Source of the DNA: an uncultured Oscillibacter sp.
Lineage (GTDB): Bacteria; Bacillota; Clostridia; Oscillospirales; Oscillospiraceae
Length of the DNA: 64,000 nt
NCBI GenBank assembly: GCA_910589315.1
Contig: CAJUTB010000007.1
Coordinates: 31,032-95,031, forward strand
Direction of reading: 5' to 3'
The translations under genes were made by a program, and so were the position numbers. Shown here one piece after another: positions 41,841 through 50,693 of this stretch. The notes under the pieces were generated by a model. It was not told the origin of the DNA and did no database searches. It worked only from the letters and a program-made list of their open reading frames with translations. Position 1 is the stretch's first letter, and the number at the start of each line of letters is the position of its first letter.

Positions 41841-44800
41841 ATGAAAAAAAAGTATGTCGTTATGGACGGAAATACCGCCGCGGCGCACGTTGCCTACGCA
41901 TTTACGGAAGTTGCGGCGATCTATCCCATCACGCCCTCCTCGCCAATGGCGGAAAAGGTGGACGAGTGGTCTGCGAAGGGCCGTAAAAACCTGTTTGGCT
42001 CCACAGTGGACGTGATTCAAATGCAGTCGGAAGCAGGCGCAGCCGGTACCTGTCATGGCTCCCTTCAGGCCGGTGCCCTCACCACCACCTTCACCTCCTC
42101 CCAGGGCCTGATGCTGATGATTCCCGCCATGTACGCCATGGGCGGCCAGTTCCTTCCCAGCGTCATGCACATCGCTTCCCGCGTGGTGACCTCCAATCAC
42201 CACTCCATTTTCGGTGATCACACCGACTTCATGACCTGCCGCATGACCGGCTATGCCATGCTCATGTCCGCCACTCCCCAAGAGGCTATGGACCTGGGCG
42301 CGGTCGCTCACCTGTCCGCCATCAGCTCCCGTTACGCCTTCATGCATTGCTTCGACGGCTTCCGCACCTCCCACGAGATGCAGCGCATTGAAGCCCTGGA
42401 CTATGAAGACCTCCGCGGCCTGATCGACCAGGACGCGCTCCGGGCGTTCCGCCGCCAGGCGCTGAACCCCGAGCATCCCACCAACCGCGGCAACAACGTC
42501 AATCCCGACGTATACTTCCAGTGCAAAGAAGGCGCGAACGTCAAAAGCGCGGCCGTGCCCGATACCGTCCAGCACTACATGGACGAAATCAACAAGCTTA
42601 CCGGCCGGGACTATAAACTGTTCAATTACTACGGCGCGCCCGACGCCGAGGAAGTCATCGTCGTAATGTGTTCCGCCTCCGAGGCGGTGAAAGAGACCGT
42701 CGACTACCTGAACGCCCAGGGCCGCAAGGTCGGTCTGGTGCAGATTCACCTGTATCGCCCCTTCTCCGTGAAGCACTTCACCGACGCCATCCCCGCCACC
42801 TGTAAAAAAATCGCCGTCCTGGACCGCTCCAAGGAAACCGGTTCCGTCGGTGAGCCTGTGTATTTGGACGTTGTAACCGCTCTGAATCAGGCCGGACGCG
42901 GAAACATCCAGGTCGTGGGCGGACGCTACGGCCTCAGCTCCAAGGACACCACACCCGGACAGATCATCGCCGTATACGACAATCTCAAGCAGGACCAGCC
43001 CAAGAATAATTTCACCATCGGCATCATCGACGACGTGACCCATACTTCCCTGGACTACCAGGAAGTGGAAATGGCGCACCCCGGCGAGGTGTCCTGCAAG
43101 CTGTGGGGACTGGGCGGCGACGGCACCGTTGGCGCGAACAAGAACGCCATCAGTACCATCGGCCTCGTGGCGGACAAATATGCGCAGGCATATTTCTCCT
43201 ATGACTCCATGAAGTCCGGCGGCCTGACCCAGAGCCACCTCCGCTTCGGTGACACTCCCATCCGCTCTACTTACACCGTTTCCTCCGCCGACTTTGTGGC
43301 GGTCCACGCGCCGACATACGTCAACAAATACGACACCACCGAGGACCTGAAGGAAGGCGGCACCTTCCTGCTCAACTGCCCCTGGAGCGTCGAGGAGCTG
43401 GACGCCCGCCTTCCTGGCAAAATGAAACGGGACCTGGCCCGCAAGCACGCCCAGTTCTACATCATCGACGCGGCCAAGCTGGCGGTCGAGGTAGGCCTGG
43501 GGGCCAACCGGACCAACAGCATTCTTCAAGCGGCCTTCTTTGCCCTGACGAAAGTCATTCCCCTGGAAATGGCCGTCGAGGACATGAAGCAGAACAACTA
43601 TAACTCTTACTTCAAAAAGGCCGGTCAGAAAATCGTCGACATGAACAACCAGGCCGTGGATGTGGGCGTCAGCGCGGCCGTCAAGGTGGAAATTCCCGCC
43701 AGCTGGGCCGACGCTTCCGACACGCCCGCCGCCGAGGTCAACGCCACTCCGTTCGTTAAGGAAATCGTTATTCCCATGGACCGCCAGCAGGGCGACAAGC
43801 TGCCCGTCTCCGTGTTCCAGAAGCACGGCGTCCTAGACGGCACCTGGGAAAACGGCACCTCCGCCTATTCCAAGCGCGGCGTCGCCCTCAAGGTGCCCAA
43901 GTGGAACGCTGAGAGCTGCATCCAGTGCAACCGCTGCGCCATGTGCTGCCCCCATGCGGCCATTCGCCCGGTGCTGCTGACCGAGGAGGAAAAGGCGCAG
44001 GTTCCCGCGTCCTTCGCCACCGTGCCCGCCAAGGGCCTTGGCAAAGACGCCCCCGCCTATTCCTTCCGGATGCAGGTTTCTCCCTACGACTGCCTGGGCT
44101 GCGGCGTGTGCCTGACGGCCTGCCCCGCCAACAAGAACGAGAAATCTGCGGACGCCCTGGTTATGACTCCCTTCGAGGAAATGAAGCCCGAGCAGGAGAA
44201 CTTCGACAAGGTTGCCATGAACGACGCCTATCTCAAGAAGGATGTCATCAACAGCAAGACCGTGAAGAACATCCAGTTTGCAAAGCCTTACTTCCAGTTC
44301 TCCGCCGCCTGCGCGGGCTGCGCGGAAACAACCTACATCAAGCTCCTCAGCCAGCTGGTGGGCGACCGGATGTACGCGGGCAACGCGGCAGGCTGCTCCT
44401 CCGCCATCAGCGGCGGCGCACCCATCCTGCCCTACTGCAAGGACAGCCAGGGCCGCGGTCCCGCTTGGGAACACTCCCTGTTTGAAGACAACGCCGAATT
44501 CGCTTACGGCTTCTTCCATGCCCAGGACGCCATCCGCAAGGAACTGCTGATCCGCATGGACGCCTTGAAGGAAGCCGGCATCGCGGTTGACGCCATCAGC
44601 AGCTATCAGGCGGACTGGAACGACGGCGAGAAATCCCGCGCCGTGTCTGACGCGCTGATTTCCGCCCTGGAAGCGGCGGAACAGACCGAGGATGTCGTGT
44701 ACATTCTGGAAAACAAGGAATATCTCGCCAAGAAATCCATTTGGGCCATCGGCGGCGACGGCTGGGCCTACGACATCGGTTTTGGCGGCATTGACCACGT

Positions 44801-45383
44801 CATGGCGCAAAACCGGGACGTGAACCTGCTGGTTCTGGACACCGAGGTCTATTCCAACACCGGCGGCCAGTCCTCCAAGTCCACCCCGACCTCCGCTGTG
44901 GCGAAGTTCGCGGCGGGCGGCAAGCAGGTCTCGAAAAAGGACCTGGGCGGCATCCTGATGCAGTACGGTTATGTGTACGTCGCGCAGGTGGCTATGGGCT
45001 ATGACCAGGCCCAGACCCTGAAGGCCCTGCGGGAAGCGGAAGCCTATCCCGGTCCCGCCATTGTCATTTGCTACTGCCCCTGCCTGGAACAGCACATCAA
45101 GGCAGGCATGAGCTGCTCTCAGGACGAGATGAAGAAAGCGGTCGAGTGCGGCTATTGGCATCTGTACCGCTACGATCCCCGCCGCATTGCGGAGGGAAAG
45201 AACCCGTTCCAGCTGGATTCTCCCGAGCCGGACACGGAGAAGCTGATGGACTTCCTGATGGGCGAGAACCGGTTCGCCTCTTTGAAGAATAACTTCCCCG
45301 GCAAGGCCGACGCTCTGTACACGAAGGAAATTGCCGACGTAAAGGCGCGATACGCCAAATACCGCAAGATGGCGGAGGACTAA
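41841..45383 (+). CDS. nifJ: Pyruvate:ferredoxin (flavodoxin) oxidoreductase
   Basis: Oxidises pyruvate to acetyl-CoA and CO2, passing electrons to ferredoxin; central in clostridial fermentation. The single 1180-residue chain has the fused domain order: pyruvate-binding N-terminal domain (AYPITPSSPMAEKVDEW-like start, seen as IYPITPSSP), gamma domain near 420-640, two 4Fe-4S motifs (CIQCNRCAMCCPH and CLGCGVCLTACP, about 693-765), and the TPP domain with GGDGWAYDIGFGG and DTEVYSNTGGQSSKSTP. AGAGAGGTG precedes the ATG. Codon use is strongly C-ending, as for a highly expressed gene. Confidence 0.98.
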   Translation: MKKKYVVMDGNTAAAHVAYAFTEVAAIYPITPSSPMAEKVDEWSAKGRKNLFGSTVDVIQMQSEAGAAGTCHGSLQAGALTTTFTSSQGLMLMIPAMYAMGGQFLPSVMHIASRVVTSNHHSIFGDHTDFMTCRMTGYAMLMSATPQEAMDLGAVAHLSAISSRYAFMHCFDGFRTSHEMQRIEALDYEDLRGLIDQDALRAFRRQALNPEHPTNRGNNVNPDVYFQCKEGANVKSAAVPDTVQHYMDEINKLTGRDYKLFNYYGAPDAEEVIVVMCSASEAVKETVDYLNAQGRKVGLVQIHLYRPFSVKHFTDAIPATCKKIAVLDRSKETGSVGEPVYLDVVTALNQAGRGNIQVVGGRYGLSSKDTTPGQIIAVYDNLKQDQPKNNFTIGIIDDVTHTSLDYQEVEMAHPGEVSCKLWGLGGDGTVGANKNAISTIGLVADKYAQAYFSYDSMKSGGLTQSHLRFGDTPIRSTYTVSSADFVAVHAPTYVNKYDTTEDLKEGGTFLLNCPWSVEELDARLPGKMKRDLARKHAQFYIIDAAKLAVEVGLGANRTNSILQAAFFALTKVIPLEMAVEDMKQNNYNSYFKKAGQKIVDMNNQAVDVGVSAAVKVEIPASWADASDTPAAEVNATPFVKEIVIPMDRQQGDKLPVSVFQKHGVLDGTWENGTSAYSKRGVALKVPKWNAESCIQCNRCAMCCPHAAIRPVLLTEEEKAQVPASFATVPAKGLGKDAPAYSFRMQVSPYDCLGCGVCLTACPANKNEKSADALVMTPFEEMKPEQENFDKVAMNDAYLKKDVINSKTVKNIQFAKPYFQFSAACAGCAETTYIKLLSQLVGDRMYAGNAAGCSSAISGGAPILPYCKDSQGRGPAWEHSLFEDNAEFAYGFFHAQDAIRKELLIRMDALKEAGIAVDAISSYQADWNDGEKSRAVSDALISALEAAEQTEDVVYILENKEYLAKKSIWAIGGDGWAYDIGFGGIDHVMAQNRDVNLLVLDTEVYSNTGGQSSKSTPTSAVAKFAAGGKQVSKKDLGGILMQYGYVYVAQVAMGYDQAQTLKALREAEAYPGPAIVICYCPCLEQHIKAGMSCSQDEMKKAVECGYWHLYRYDPRRIAEGKNPFQLDSPEPDTEKLMDFLMGENRFASLKNNFPGKADALYTKEIADVKARYAKYRKMAED

Positions 45384-45410
45384 TCCGCAGCCTGTTCCAA
45401 AAACAACCGT

Positions 45411-45447
45411 GCCGGGCCACAGGTTTCCCTGTGGCCCGGCGTTTTTT
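45411..45447 (+). terminator. Terminator of nifJ
   Basis: A perfect 13-bp stem (GCCGGGCCACAGG / CCTGTGGCCCGGC) with a 4-base loop, followed by GTTTTTTATG. Confidence 0.88.
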
Positions 45448-45826
45448 ATGCACAGCTGTCACGGCTCTCCAGTCCGCTGACCCGTATCCGGCCCTGGCGG
45501 AGCCGCTGGAAGGCCGTGACGGTGAGTACGCCGTCCCGCCAGCGGTAGCGGAGGCGGGAACTGCCGTGCTCCAGACAGCGTTCCAGAGCGGAACGGCAGT
45601 GCTGAAGGTATAAAAGGCGGTCGATGAGGACGCATTCCTGCTGCACCTCGCCGCCGTACTCGGGGCAGGGGAGGGAATCGCAGGAGGCAAGGCGTCCCAC
45701 GGAACGGCTGAGCCGCTGGGCCTGGGCGGCGGCCTCCTGGCGAAGCTGCTCCCGCAGGACCTGCCGGGCGTAAACGGCGGAGGCGGCGGTTTGTGCGGTG
45801 CGGGTATTGGAAATAATCTGTTTCAT
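45446..45826 (-). CDS. Hypothetical protein (126 aa)
   Basis: I do not recognise this family. The start at 45826 (MKQIISNTRTAQTAA) is preferred because GGAAAGGTG lies upstream. The protein is helical at the N-terminus (ARQVLREQLRQEAAAQAQRL), has two Cys pairs-like positions (ASCDSLPCPEYGG) and a basic C-terminal half (SRLRYRWRDGVLTVT). Its mRNA leader holds nested inverted repeats including a terminator-like hairpin, so expression may be controlled by attenuation. Confidence 0.6.
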   Translation of the reverse strand: MKQIISNTRTAQTAASAVYARQVLREQLRQEAAAQAQRLSRSVGRLASCDSLPCPEYGGEVQQECVLIDRLLYLQHCRSALERCLEHGSSRLRYRWRDGVLTVTAFQRLRQGRIRVSGLESRDSCA

Positions 45827-45834
45827 AATGGAAG

Positions 45835-45936
45835 TCACCTTTCCTGAAAAATTTCTGTAAGCACACAAAAAAGGACGCAAGAATCCTGTGTGTTACAGTT
45901 CCTTGCATCCTTACATTCCATGTTTCAGGAAAGTGA
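45835..45936 (-). promoter_or_regulatory. Nested leader structure with intrinsic terminator and SD-pairing arm
   Basis: On the minus strand GGATGCAAG (45910-45902) and CTTGCGTCC (45881-45873) form a stem, with an inner CTGT/ACAG pair, followed by TTTTTT (45872-45867): an intrinsic terminator. Outside it, TCACTTTCCTGAAA (45936-45923) can pair with TTTCAGGAAAGGTGA (45849-45835), which contains the SD of the gene at 45826. Confidence 0.5.
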
Positions 45937-46015
45937 TCAAACGATTTTCGCGCAAATCAGATCGTTTTCACGATACCACACAAAAGCCGATTTGTCAAGG
46001 CTATTCCGCAAAAAT

Positions 46016-46300
46016 TCATCCGTCTTTGTTTCGGGTCCATTCTTCCCGAACAGCTTCCCATGTCATCCGTCCGTCGGTATAGGAAACGTCCATTACCGGA
46101 ACGCAGTATTCCGTATAATAAATGCAGTCGATTTTCCGTTTCCGGCTGTCATACAAAACGTATGGATACCGGAATTTTCTGCCGCAGGAGGCGTCGGGTT
46201 CCTCGAACTCCGCTTCCTCCACATATCCTTCCTGCAACAGCAAATTCCTCGCGCCTGTATACGAAAGCGACTTCAAAAAAGCGAGCGATAAAATTGCCAT
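46016..46300 (-). CDS. Hypothetical protein (94 aa)
   Basis: 94 residues starting at ATG 46300, 8 bases after the stop of the ABM-like gene. Sequence features: LAFLKSLSYTGARNLLLQEG (helical), then an acidic stretch EEAEFEEPD and a beta-rich half YPYVLYDSRKRKIDCIYYTE. No family recognised. The SD is poor (GAGCGGCGG), suggesting coupling to the upstream gene. Confidence 0.55.
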   Translation of the reverse strand: MAILSLAFLKSLSYTGARNLLLQEGYVEEAEFEEPDASCGRKFRYPYVLYDSRKRKIDCIYYTEYCVPVMDVSYTDGRMTWEAVREEWTRNKDG

Positions 46301-46308
46301 GCCGCCGC

Positions 46309-46608
46309 TCAATATTTTTTGACAAACTCCGAGACCAGGGCTCTGCATGTCTGCATCTGAATGCAGGCATAAAAGTCCTCCGTCACTTCTTTTCCCTGTC
46401 CCACGGTCATCGCGTTTTTGGCGTCTTCCTCCGTTTCCCAGAGAACAAAGTCCGTCCAGGTGTTTTCCTGGGCATAATGTTCCCAGGAAATAAACCCTTT
46501 TGCCTGGGAGATCACCTCATCATGCAGCCTCTGGGTTCGTTCGATAAACTGTTCCCTGCTCACATTTTTCCGGAGTTTATACGAAAAAATCCACGCCGTC
46601 TTTGCCAT
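46309..46608 (-). CDS. ABM/Dabb-like small ferredoxin-fold protein (99 aa)
   Basis: 99 residues starting MAKTAWIFSYKLRKNVSREQ (ATG 46608, AAAGGGG upstream). The pattern strand-helix-strand-strand-helix-strand with FISWEHYAQENTWTDFVLWE fits the antibiotic-biosynthesis-monooxygenase/NIPSNAP-like dimeric alpha-beta barrel fold. Substrate unknown. Probably co-transcribed with the 94-aa gene. Confidence 0.6.
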   Translation of the reverse strand: MAKTAWIFSYKLRKNVSREQFIERTQRLHDEVISQAKGFISWEHYAQENTWTDFVLWETEEDAKNAMTVGQGKEVTEDFYACIQMQTCRALVSEFVKKY

Positions 46609-46731
46609 AAAACCGCCCCTTTCCAACGGATAATTTCTTAAATTCTACCATGGAAAATTCCGCAGCGCAAGATATTTTCACAAAATCTCCCGGATTGCGG
46701 GCTTTCCATGTACAGGGGGCGCGTTTGTTTT

Positions 46732-46947
46732 TCAGGCCGTGCCGTCGGTTTCATACTGGGCGAGAAGATACGTACTGTCCGGCCAGCGGTCCGCTTCCGG
46801 CCACCATACGAGATCATACTTGAGAATCACGGTATAATCCAGCCCGGCGGTTTCCGGCCCCCTTGGGAAGTGGAAAATACCAGCCTGCGGCGGCGTATCT
46901 TTCCGCATTTGAATTTCCTGCCGGAGAAACCATTTGTATTTGCTCAC
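46732..46947 (-). CDS. Hypothetical protein (71 aa)
   Basis: A short soluble protein of 71 residues with Trp-rich blocks (KWFLRQEIQMRKD; LVWWPEADRWPDSTYLLAQY). The GTG at 46947 is preferred because AGAGG is 8 bases upstream; an in-frame GTG at 46956 overlaps that site. Function unknown. Confidence 0.45.
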   Translation of the reverse strand: MSKYKWFLRQEIQMRKDTPPQAGIFHFPRGPETAGLDYTVILKYDLVWWPEADRWPDSTYLLAQYETDGTA

Positions 46948-47073
46948 ACCGCTCACCTCTCTGCCTGTTAAATCCTAGTTTTCCTATACAGTATGTATTA
47001 TAGCACAATTCCCCCGCTCTCGAAAAGAGTCTTTTTTTGATTTAACGGGTAAATAAATTTCGGAAAAAAGGAG

Positions 47074-47102
47074 TTGCCGCAAGGGTTTTGCTGTGTTAAA
47101 CT
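47074..47102 (+). promoter_or_regulatory. Sigma-A-type promoter of the siroheme reductase gene
   Basis: TTGCCG and TAAACT are 17 bases apart, 45 bases before the start at 47147. Confidence 0.5.
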
Positions 47103-47146
47103 AATGGAGAACTTTCCGGGATAACCCGGCATAGGGGGAATTTTGA

Positions 47147-48694
47147 ATGATGCAGACCATCCATCCTGAAACCTGGAAGCAGGACTTACCGGCCTTCCGG
47201 GAAAAAACGGCCGCTTTTTACGCCGGAGAATTGGACAAAGCCGCCTATAAAGGCTTTTCCGGCTTTTACGGCAGCTACGCCCAGCGGGACGGCAAATCCA
47301 GTATGCTCCGCCTGCGGATGCCCGCCGGACGCGTGACGCGGGAAAAGCTGGCCTTTGTCGCTAGAGCCATTCGGGAATACCATGCGCCCCGGGCGCATTT
47401 TACCACCTGTCAGACCATCCAGCTCCACGACCTGAACGGCGAGCAGGTCTGCGCCATTATGGAACAGGCCCTGAACGCGGGCATTGTCACCATGGGCGGC
47501 GGCGGCGATTTTCCCCGGAACGTGATGTGCTCTCCCCTCTCCGGCGTGGAACCGGGCGAATATTTTGACGTTCTGCCCTGGGCCGAGGCCGCCGGAGACT
47601 ACCTGATGCATTTCATCAAGGCGGAGAAAATGCCCCGCAAATTAAAGGTGGGCTTTTCCAACTCCCCCAGCAACCTCACTCACGCCACTTACCGCGACCT
47701 GGGCTTCGCCGCCCGGCCCGACGGGAAATTCGACGTGTACAGCGCAGGCGGCCTTGGGGGGAATCCCCGCTTCGGTGTGAAAGTTGCGCAGGCCGTGGAA
47801 CCGGCGAAAATTCTCTATTATATCAAGGCTATGTGGCTGACCTTCCGAGCCCACGGCAACTATGAAAACCGCGGCAAAGCCCGTACCCGCTATATGCAAG
47901 AGGCCTTGGGAGGCGCGGAAAATTACGTCAAGGCCTATAACGAAAAGCTGGCGGAGGTGTTTGCCTCCGGCGAAAATCTGGATATCTCCGGTCTGGAAGC
48001 CCCCGCGGACCTTGCGGGGGACGGTTCTTCGGTTTCCGGTCCCCGTGTCGTTGCGCAGAAGCAGCCGGGACGCTACGCCGTCGCGTGGCATCCTCTGGGC
48101 GGCCAGCCGAATCTGGAAATTCTCTGCGCCCTCAGCGACGCTCTGGCGGACATGGAGTCCGCGGAGCTGCGGCTCTCGCCGGACGAAACGGCTTATATCA
48201 TCAACCTCACCGGAACCCAGGCCCAAAAAATCCTGGACCTGACGGCAAGCGACAGCGCCGGAAGCCTGTTTGAAACCTCCGTCAGCTGCATCGGCGGGGC
48301 CACCTGCCAGGTAGGCGTCCGGGACTCCCAAAAGCTGCTGGCGGACTGCGTGGCCGCTGTACAGGCCGCCGGGATTCCCGACGGCGCACTACCGCAAATG
48401 CACATTTCCGGCTGTCCGTCCTCCTGCGGCACCCACCAGACTGGCGTCATCGGCTTCCGAGGCGCGTCCAAGGCGGTGGACGGCAAGCCGCAGCCTGCTT
48501 TCACGCTCTACGTGGGCGGCAGCAGCCGCCAAGGCGAGGAGGCCATGGGCAGCGAGCTGGGAGTGATGCTGGAAAGCCGCATCCCGGCGTTTTTGGTGGA
48601 AGTCGGACAAGCCGCCGCCGGACAGGGCTACGCCGCCTGGCGCGCGTCCAATCCCGGCGAACTGGAGAAAATCGCCGCCAAATATCTTGCGTAA
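47147..48694 (+). CDS. Siroheme/4Fe-4S nitrite or sulfite reductase family protein
   Basis: 515 residues with the family layout: an N-terminal ferredoxin-like half (KSSMLRLRMPAGRVTREKL; HFTTCQTIQLHDL), siroheme-binding GGGGDFPRNVMCSPLSG, then a second half with the cluster-binding cysteines CIGGATC and GCPSSCG (C-x5-C and C-x3-C). Reduces nitrite or sulfite by six electrons in characterised members. No cysteine or nitrogen-assimilation genes lie next to it, so the substrate is open. Its own promoter and a terminator make it monocistronic. Confidence 0.88.
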   Translation: MMQTIHPETWKQDLPAFREKTAAFYAGELDKAAYKGFSGFYGSYAQRDGKSSMLRLRMPAGRVTREKLAFVARAIREYHAPRAHFTTCQTIQLHDLNGEQVCAIMEQALNAGIVTMGGGGDFPRNVMCSPLSGVEPGEYFDVLPWAEAAGDYLMHFIKAEKMPRKLKVGFSNSPSNLTHATYRDLGFAARPDGKFDVYSAGGLGGNPRFGVKVAQAVEPAKILYYIKAMWLTFRAHGNYENRGKARTRYMQEALGGAENYVKAYNEKLAEVFASGENLDISGLEAPADLAGDGSSVSGPRVVAQKQPGRYAVAWHPLGGQPNLEILCALSDALADMESAELRLSPDETAYIINLTGTQAQKILDLTASDSAGSLFETSVSCIGGATCQVGVRDSQKLLADCVAAVQAAGIPDGALPQMHISGCPSSCGTHQTGVIGFRGASKAVDGKPQPAFTLYVGGSSRQGEEAMGSELGVMLESRIPAFLVEVGQAAAGQGYAAWRASNPGELEKIAAKYLA

Positions 48695-48707
48695 CAAAAA
48701 CGGCATG

Positions 48708-48740
48708 AAAAAGGACGGGTACTGTGTACCCGTCCTTTTT
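48708..48740. terminator. Bidirectional terminator
   Basis: A perfect 15-bp stem (AAAAAGGACGGGTAC / GTACCCGTCCTTTTT) with a 3-base loop lies between the reductase gene and the convergent mtlA, with T-runs on both strands. Confidence 0.88.
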
Positions 48741-48767
48741 ATACGCTGCCAGTTCTGCCGGAGACGC

Positions 48768-50663
48768 TTATTCGATTCCGTTCAGCTTTTTGAACAGATC
48801 TTCCGCATTTGCGTCCGTGACAATCCGGTCCGTGTCCTCCTCGGTGGAGGCAATCGCCACAATCCGGCCAAGAATTTCCAGGTGTTCGTCTCCCTTGGCG
48901 GCAATGCCGACCACCAGTTTCACCTTGTCGCCGTTCCAGTCGATGCCCTCGGGGTAGGTCATGACGACAATACCGGTGCGCTTGATGGTGGGTTTTACAT
49001 CGTTGGTGCCGTGGGGAATGGCGACATGGTTCCCGATGGCGACGGAGAAGCTGGCTTCCCGGTCCAGCATACCCTGGATATAGCCCTCGTCCACATAGCC
49101 GCTCTCCACCATCCGCCGGCCGCAGGCTTTGATCGCTTCTTCCGGCGTTACAGGCTTGCAGCCAAGGACAATGTTCTTCTTCTCCAGCATCTCTCCGCTC
49201 TCTGCGGCGGGTGTTTCAACGGTTTGCACCTCCGCCGCCGGGGCGGGAGCCGGTTCTGCGCCGCCCTTGCGGCCTTCCACCATCTCCGTTACCAGCTTGT
49301 CGTACTCCGGCGCGCCCATGAAGTTCTTGATCGGGATAATCCGGGCCTGGGGCGCACGCTGGGCGGCCCGTCCAGACAGCTCGTGATGGGTTACGACTAT
49401 CTGGCAGTCGCCGGGAATCTCGGAGACGGGGAAGTGGATGACTTCAATATCCGTAATTCCAGCGTCCTTGAGCTTGTTTCGCAGCATGGTTGCGCCCATG
49501 GCAGAGGAACCCATGCCCGCATCACAGGCAAAGACGATCTTCTTCACGTCCTTGGGAGCTACGGAAACACCGGCGGCCGCTGTGCCGGAAGCCGCCTGGC
49601 CCTTAGAGGCCGCTTTGCTGGCGGCAACCTGCTGCTGGGCTTCTTCCAGGCTGGCGTCCTTGCCGAACATCTTCAGCAAAAACACCGCGATCACAAAGCT
49701 CACCACCGCCGCGACGGCGATACCCGCAATGTTGGCGAAATAGCAGTCCTTGGGGGTCAGCATCATTTCCGCCAGGATGCTTCCGGGCGACGCGGGTCCC
49801 TTCAGTCCGCCGCCCAGAGCGGACAGGGTGAAGATGCCGCAGATGTTGCCGATCATCGGGGCCAGAATCACAATGGGATTCATCAGCACGTAGGGGAAAT
49901 AAATCTCATGGATGCCGCCCACAAACTGGATAATGGCGGCGGCTCCTGCGGAAGAACGGGTCTCGCCCTTGCCCGCCACGCAGTAGGCCAGCAGAAGGCC
50001 CAGGCCGGGACCGGGGTTGGACTCGATCATGAACAAGATGGACTTACCGGCTTCCAGAGCCTGTTCGGTGCCAATCGGCGTGAAAATGCCATGGTTGATG
50101 GCGTTGTTGAGAAACAGCACCTTGGCGGGTTCTACCAGTACGGCGGTCAGGGGCAGAACGCCCAGCTCCACCAGGGCCTTGACGCCCTCGCCCAGCCAGT
50201 AGGTGAGGAAGACGCAGGCGGGACCGATGAAGAAAATGGCCAGGACCGCCAGAACGCCGCCGATGATGCCCACGGAGAAGTTGTTGACCACCATCTCGAA
50301 ACCGGCGGGAATATGTCCCTCCATCTGCTTGTCAAACCGCTTGATGCACCAGCCGCCCAGGGGGCCGCAGATCATCGCGCCGATGAACATGGTACTCTCG
50401 GTGGAGGCAATCGCGCCCAGGGTGGCCAGCGCGCCGGCTACCGCGCCCTTTTGTCCGCCTACGGCCTTGCCGCCGGTGTAACCGATAAGGATGGGCAGCA
50501 GATAGGACAGCATCGGTCCCACCATGCTGGCGATGGTTTCATTGGGAAGCCAGCCGTCCGAAATAAACAGGGCGGCAATCAGGCCCCAGGCGATAAACGC
50601 GCCGATGTTGGGCATGACCATTCCGCTCAGGAAACGCCCGAATTTTTGCACGCGCTCTTTCAA
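48768..50663 (-). CDS. mtlA: Mannitol-type PTS EIICBA component
   Basis: Membrane sugar permease with fused phosphotransfer domains; takes up and phosphorylates mannitol or a related hexitol. The 631 residues run EIIC (about 1-335; GRFLSGMVMPNIGAFIAWG, with the family sugar block GGIHEIYFPYVL), EIIB with phospho-Cys in FACDAGMGSSAMGA, then EIIA with phospho-His in NHVAIPHGTNDVK. The start is TTG 50663 behind AAAGG. No mannitol-1-phosphate dehydrogenase gene (mtlD) is in the window, so the exact sugar is inferred. Confidence 0.92.
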   Translation of the reverse strand: MKERVQKFGRFLSGMVMPNIGAFIAWGLIAALFISDGWLPNETIASMVGPMLSYLLPILIGYTGGKAVGGQKGAVAGALATLGAIASTESTMFIGAMICGPLGGWCIKRFDKQMEGHIPAGFEMVVNNFSVGIIGGVLAVLAIFFIGPACVFLTYWLGEGVKALVELGVLPLTAVLVEPAKVLFLNNAINHGIFTPIGTEQALEAGKSILFMIESNPGPGLGLLLAYCVAGKGETRSSAGAAAIIQFVGGIHEIYFPYVLMNPIVILAPMIGNICGIFTLSALGGGLKGPASPGSILAEMMLTPKDCYFANIAGIAVAAVVSFVIAVFLLKMFGKDASLEEAQQQVAASKAASKGQAASGTAAAGVSVAPKDVKKIVFACDAGMGSSAMGATMLRNKLKDAGITDIEVIHFPVSEIPGDCQIVVTHHELSGRAAQRAPQARIIPIKNFMGAPEYDKLVTEMVEGRKGGAEPAPAPAAEVQTVETPAAESGEMLEKKNIVLGCKPVTPEEAIKACGRRMVESGYVDEGYIQGMLDREASFSVAIGNHVAIPHGTNDVKPTIKRTGIVVMTYPEGIDWNGDKVKLVVGIAAKGDEHLEILGRIVAIASTEEDTDRIVTDANAEDLFKKLNGIE

Positions 50664-50693
50664 AGGAAATCAGACCTTTCTATTCGGTTGTTA

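Noticed and set aside
41826..45161. Long minus-strand frames opposite nifJ
   Set aside because: nifJ is unmistakable, and the antisense translations are low-complexity with no start signal.
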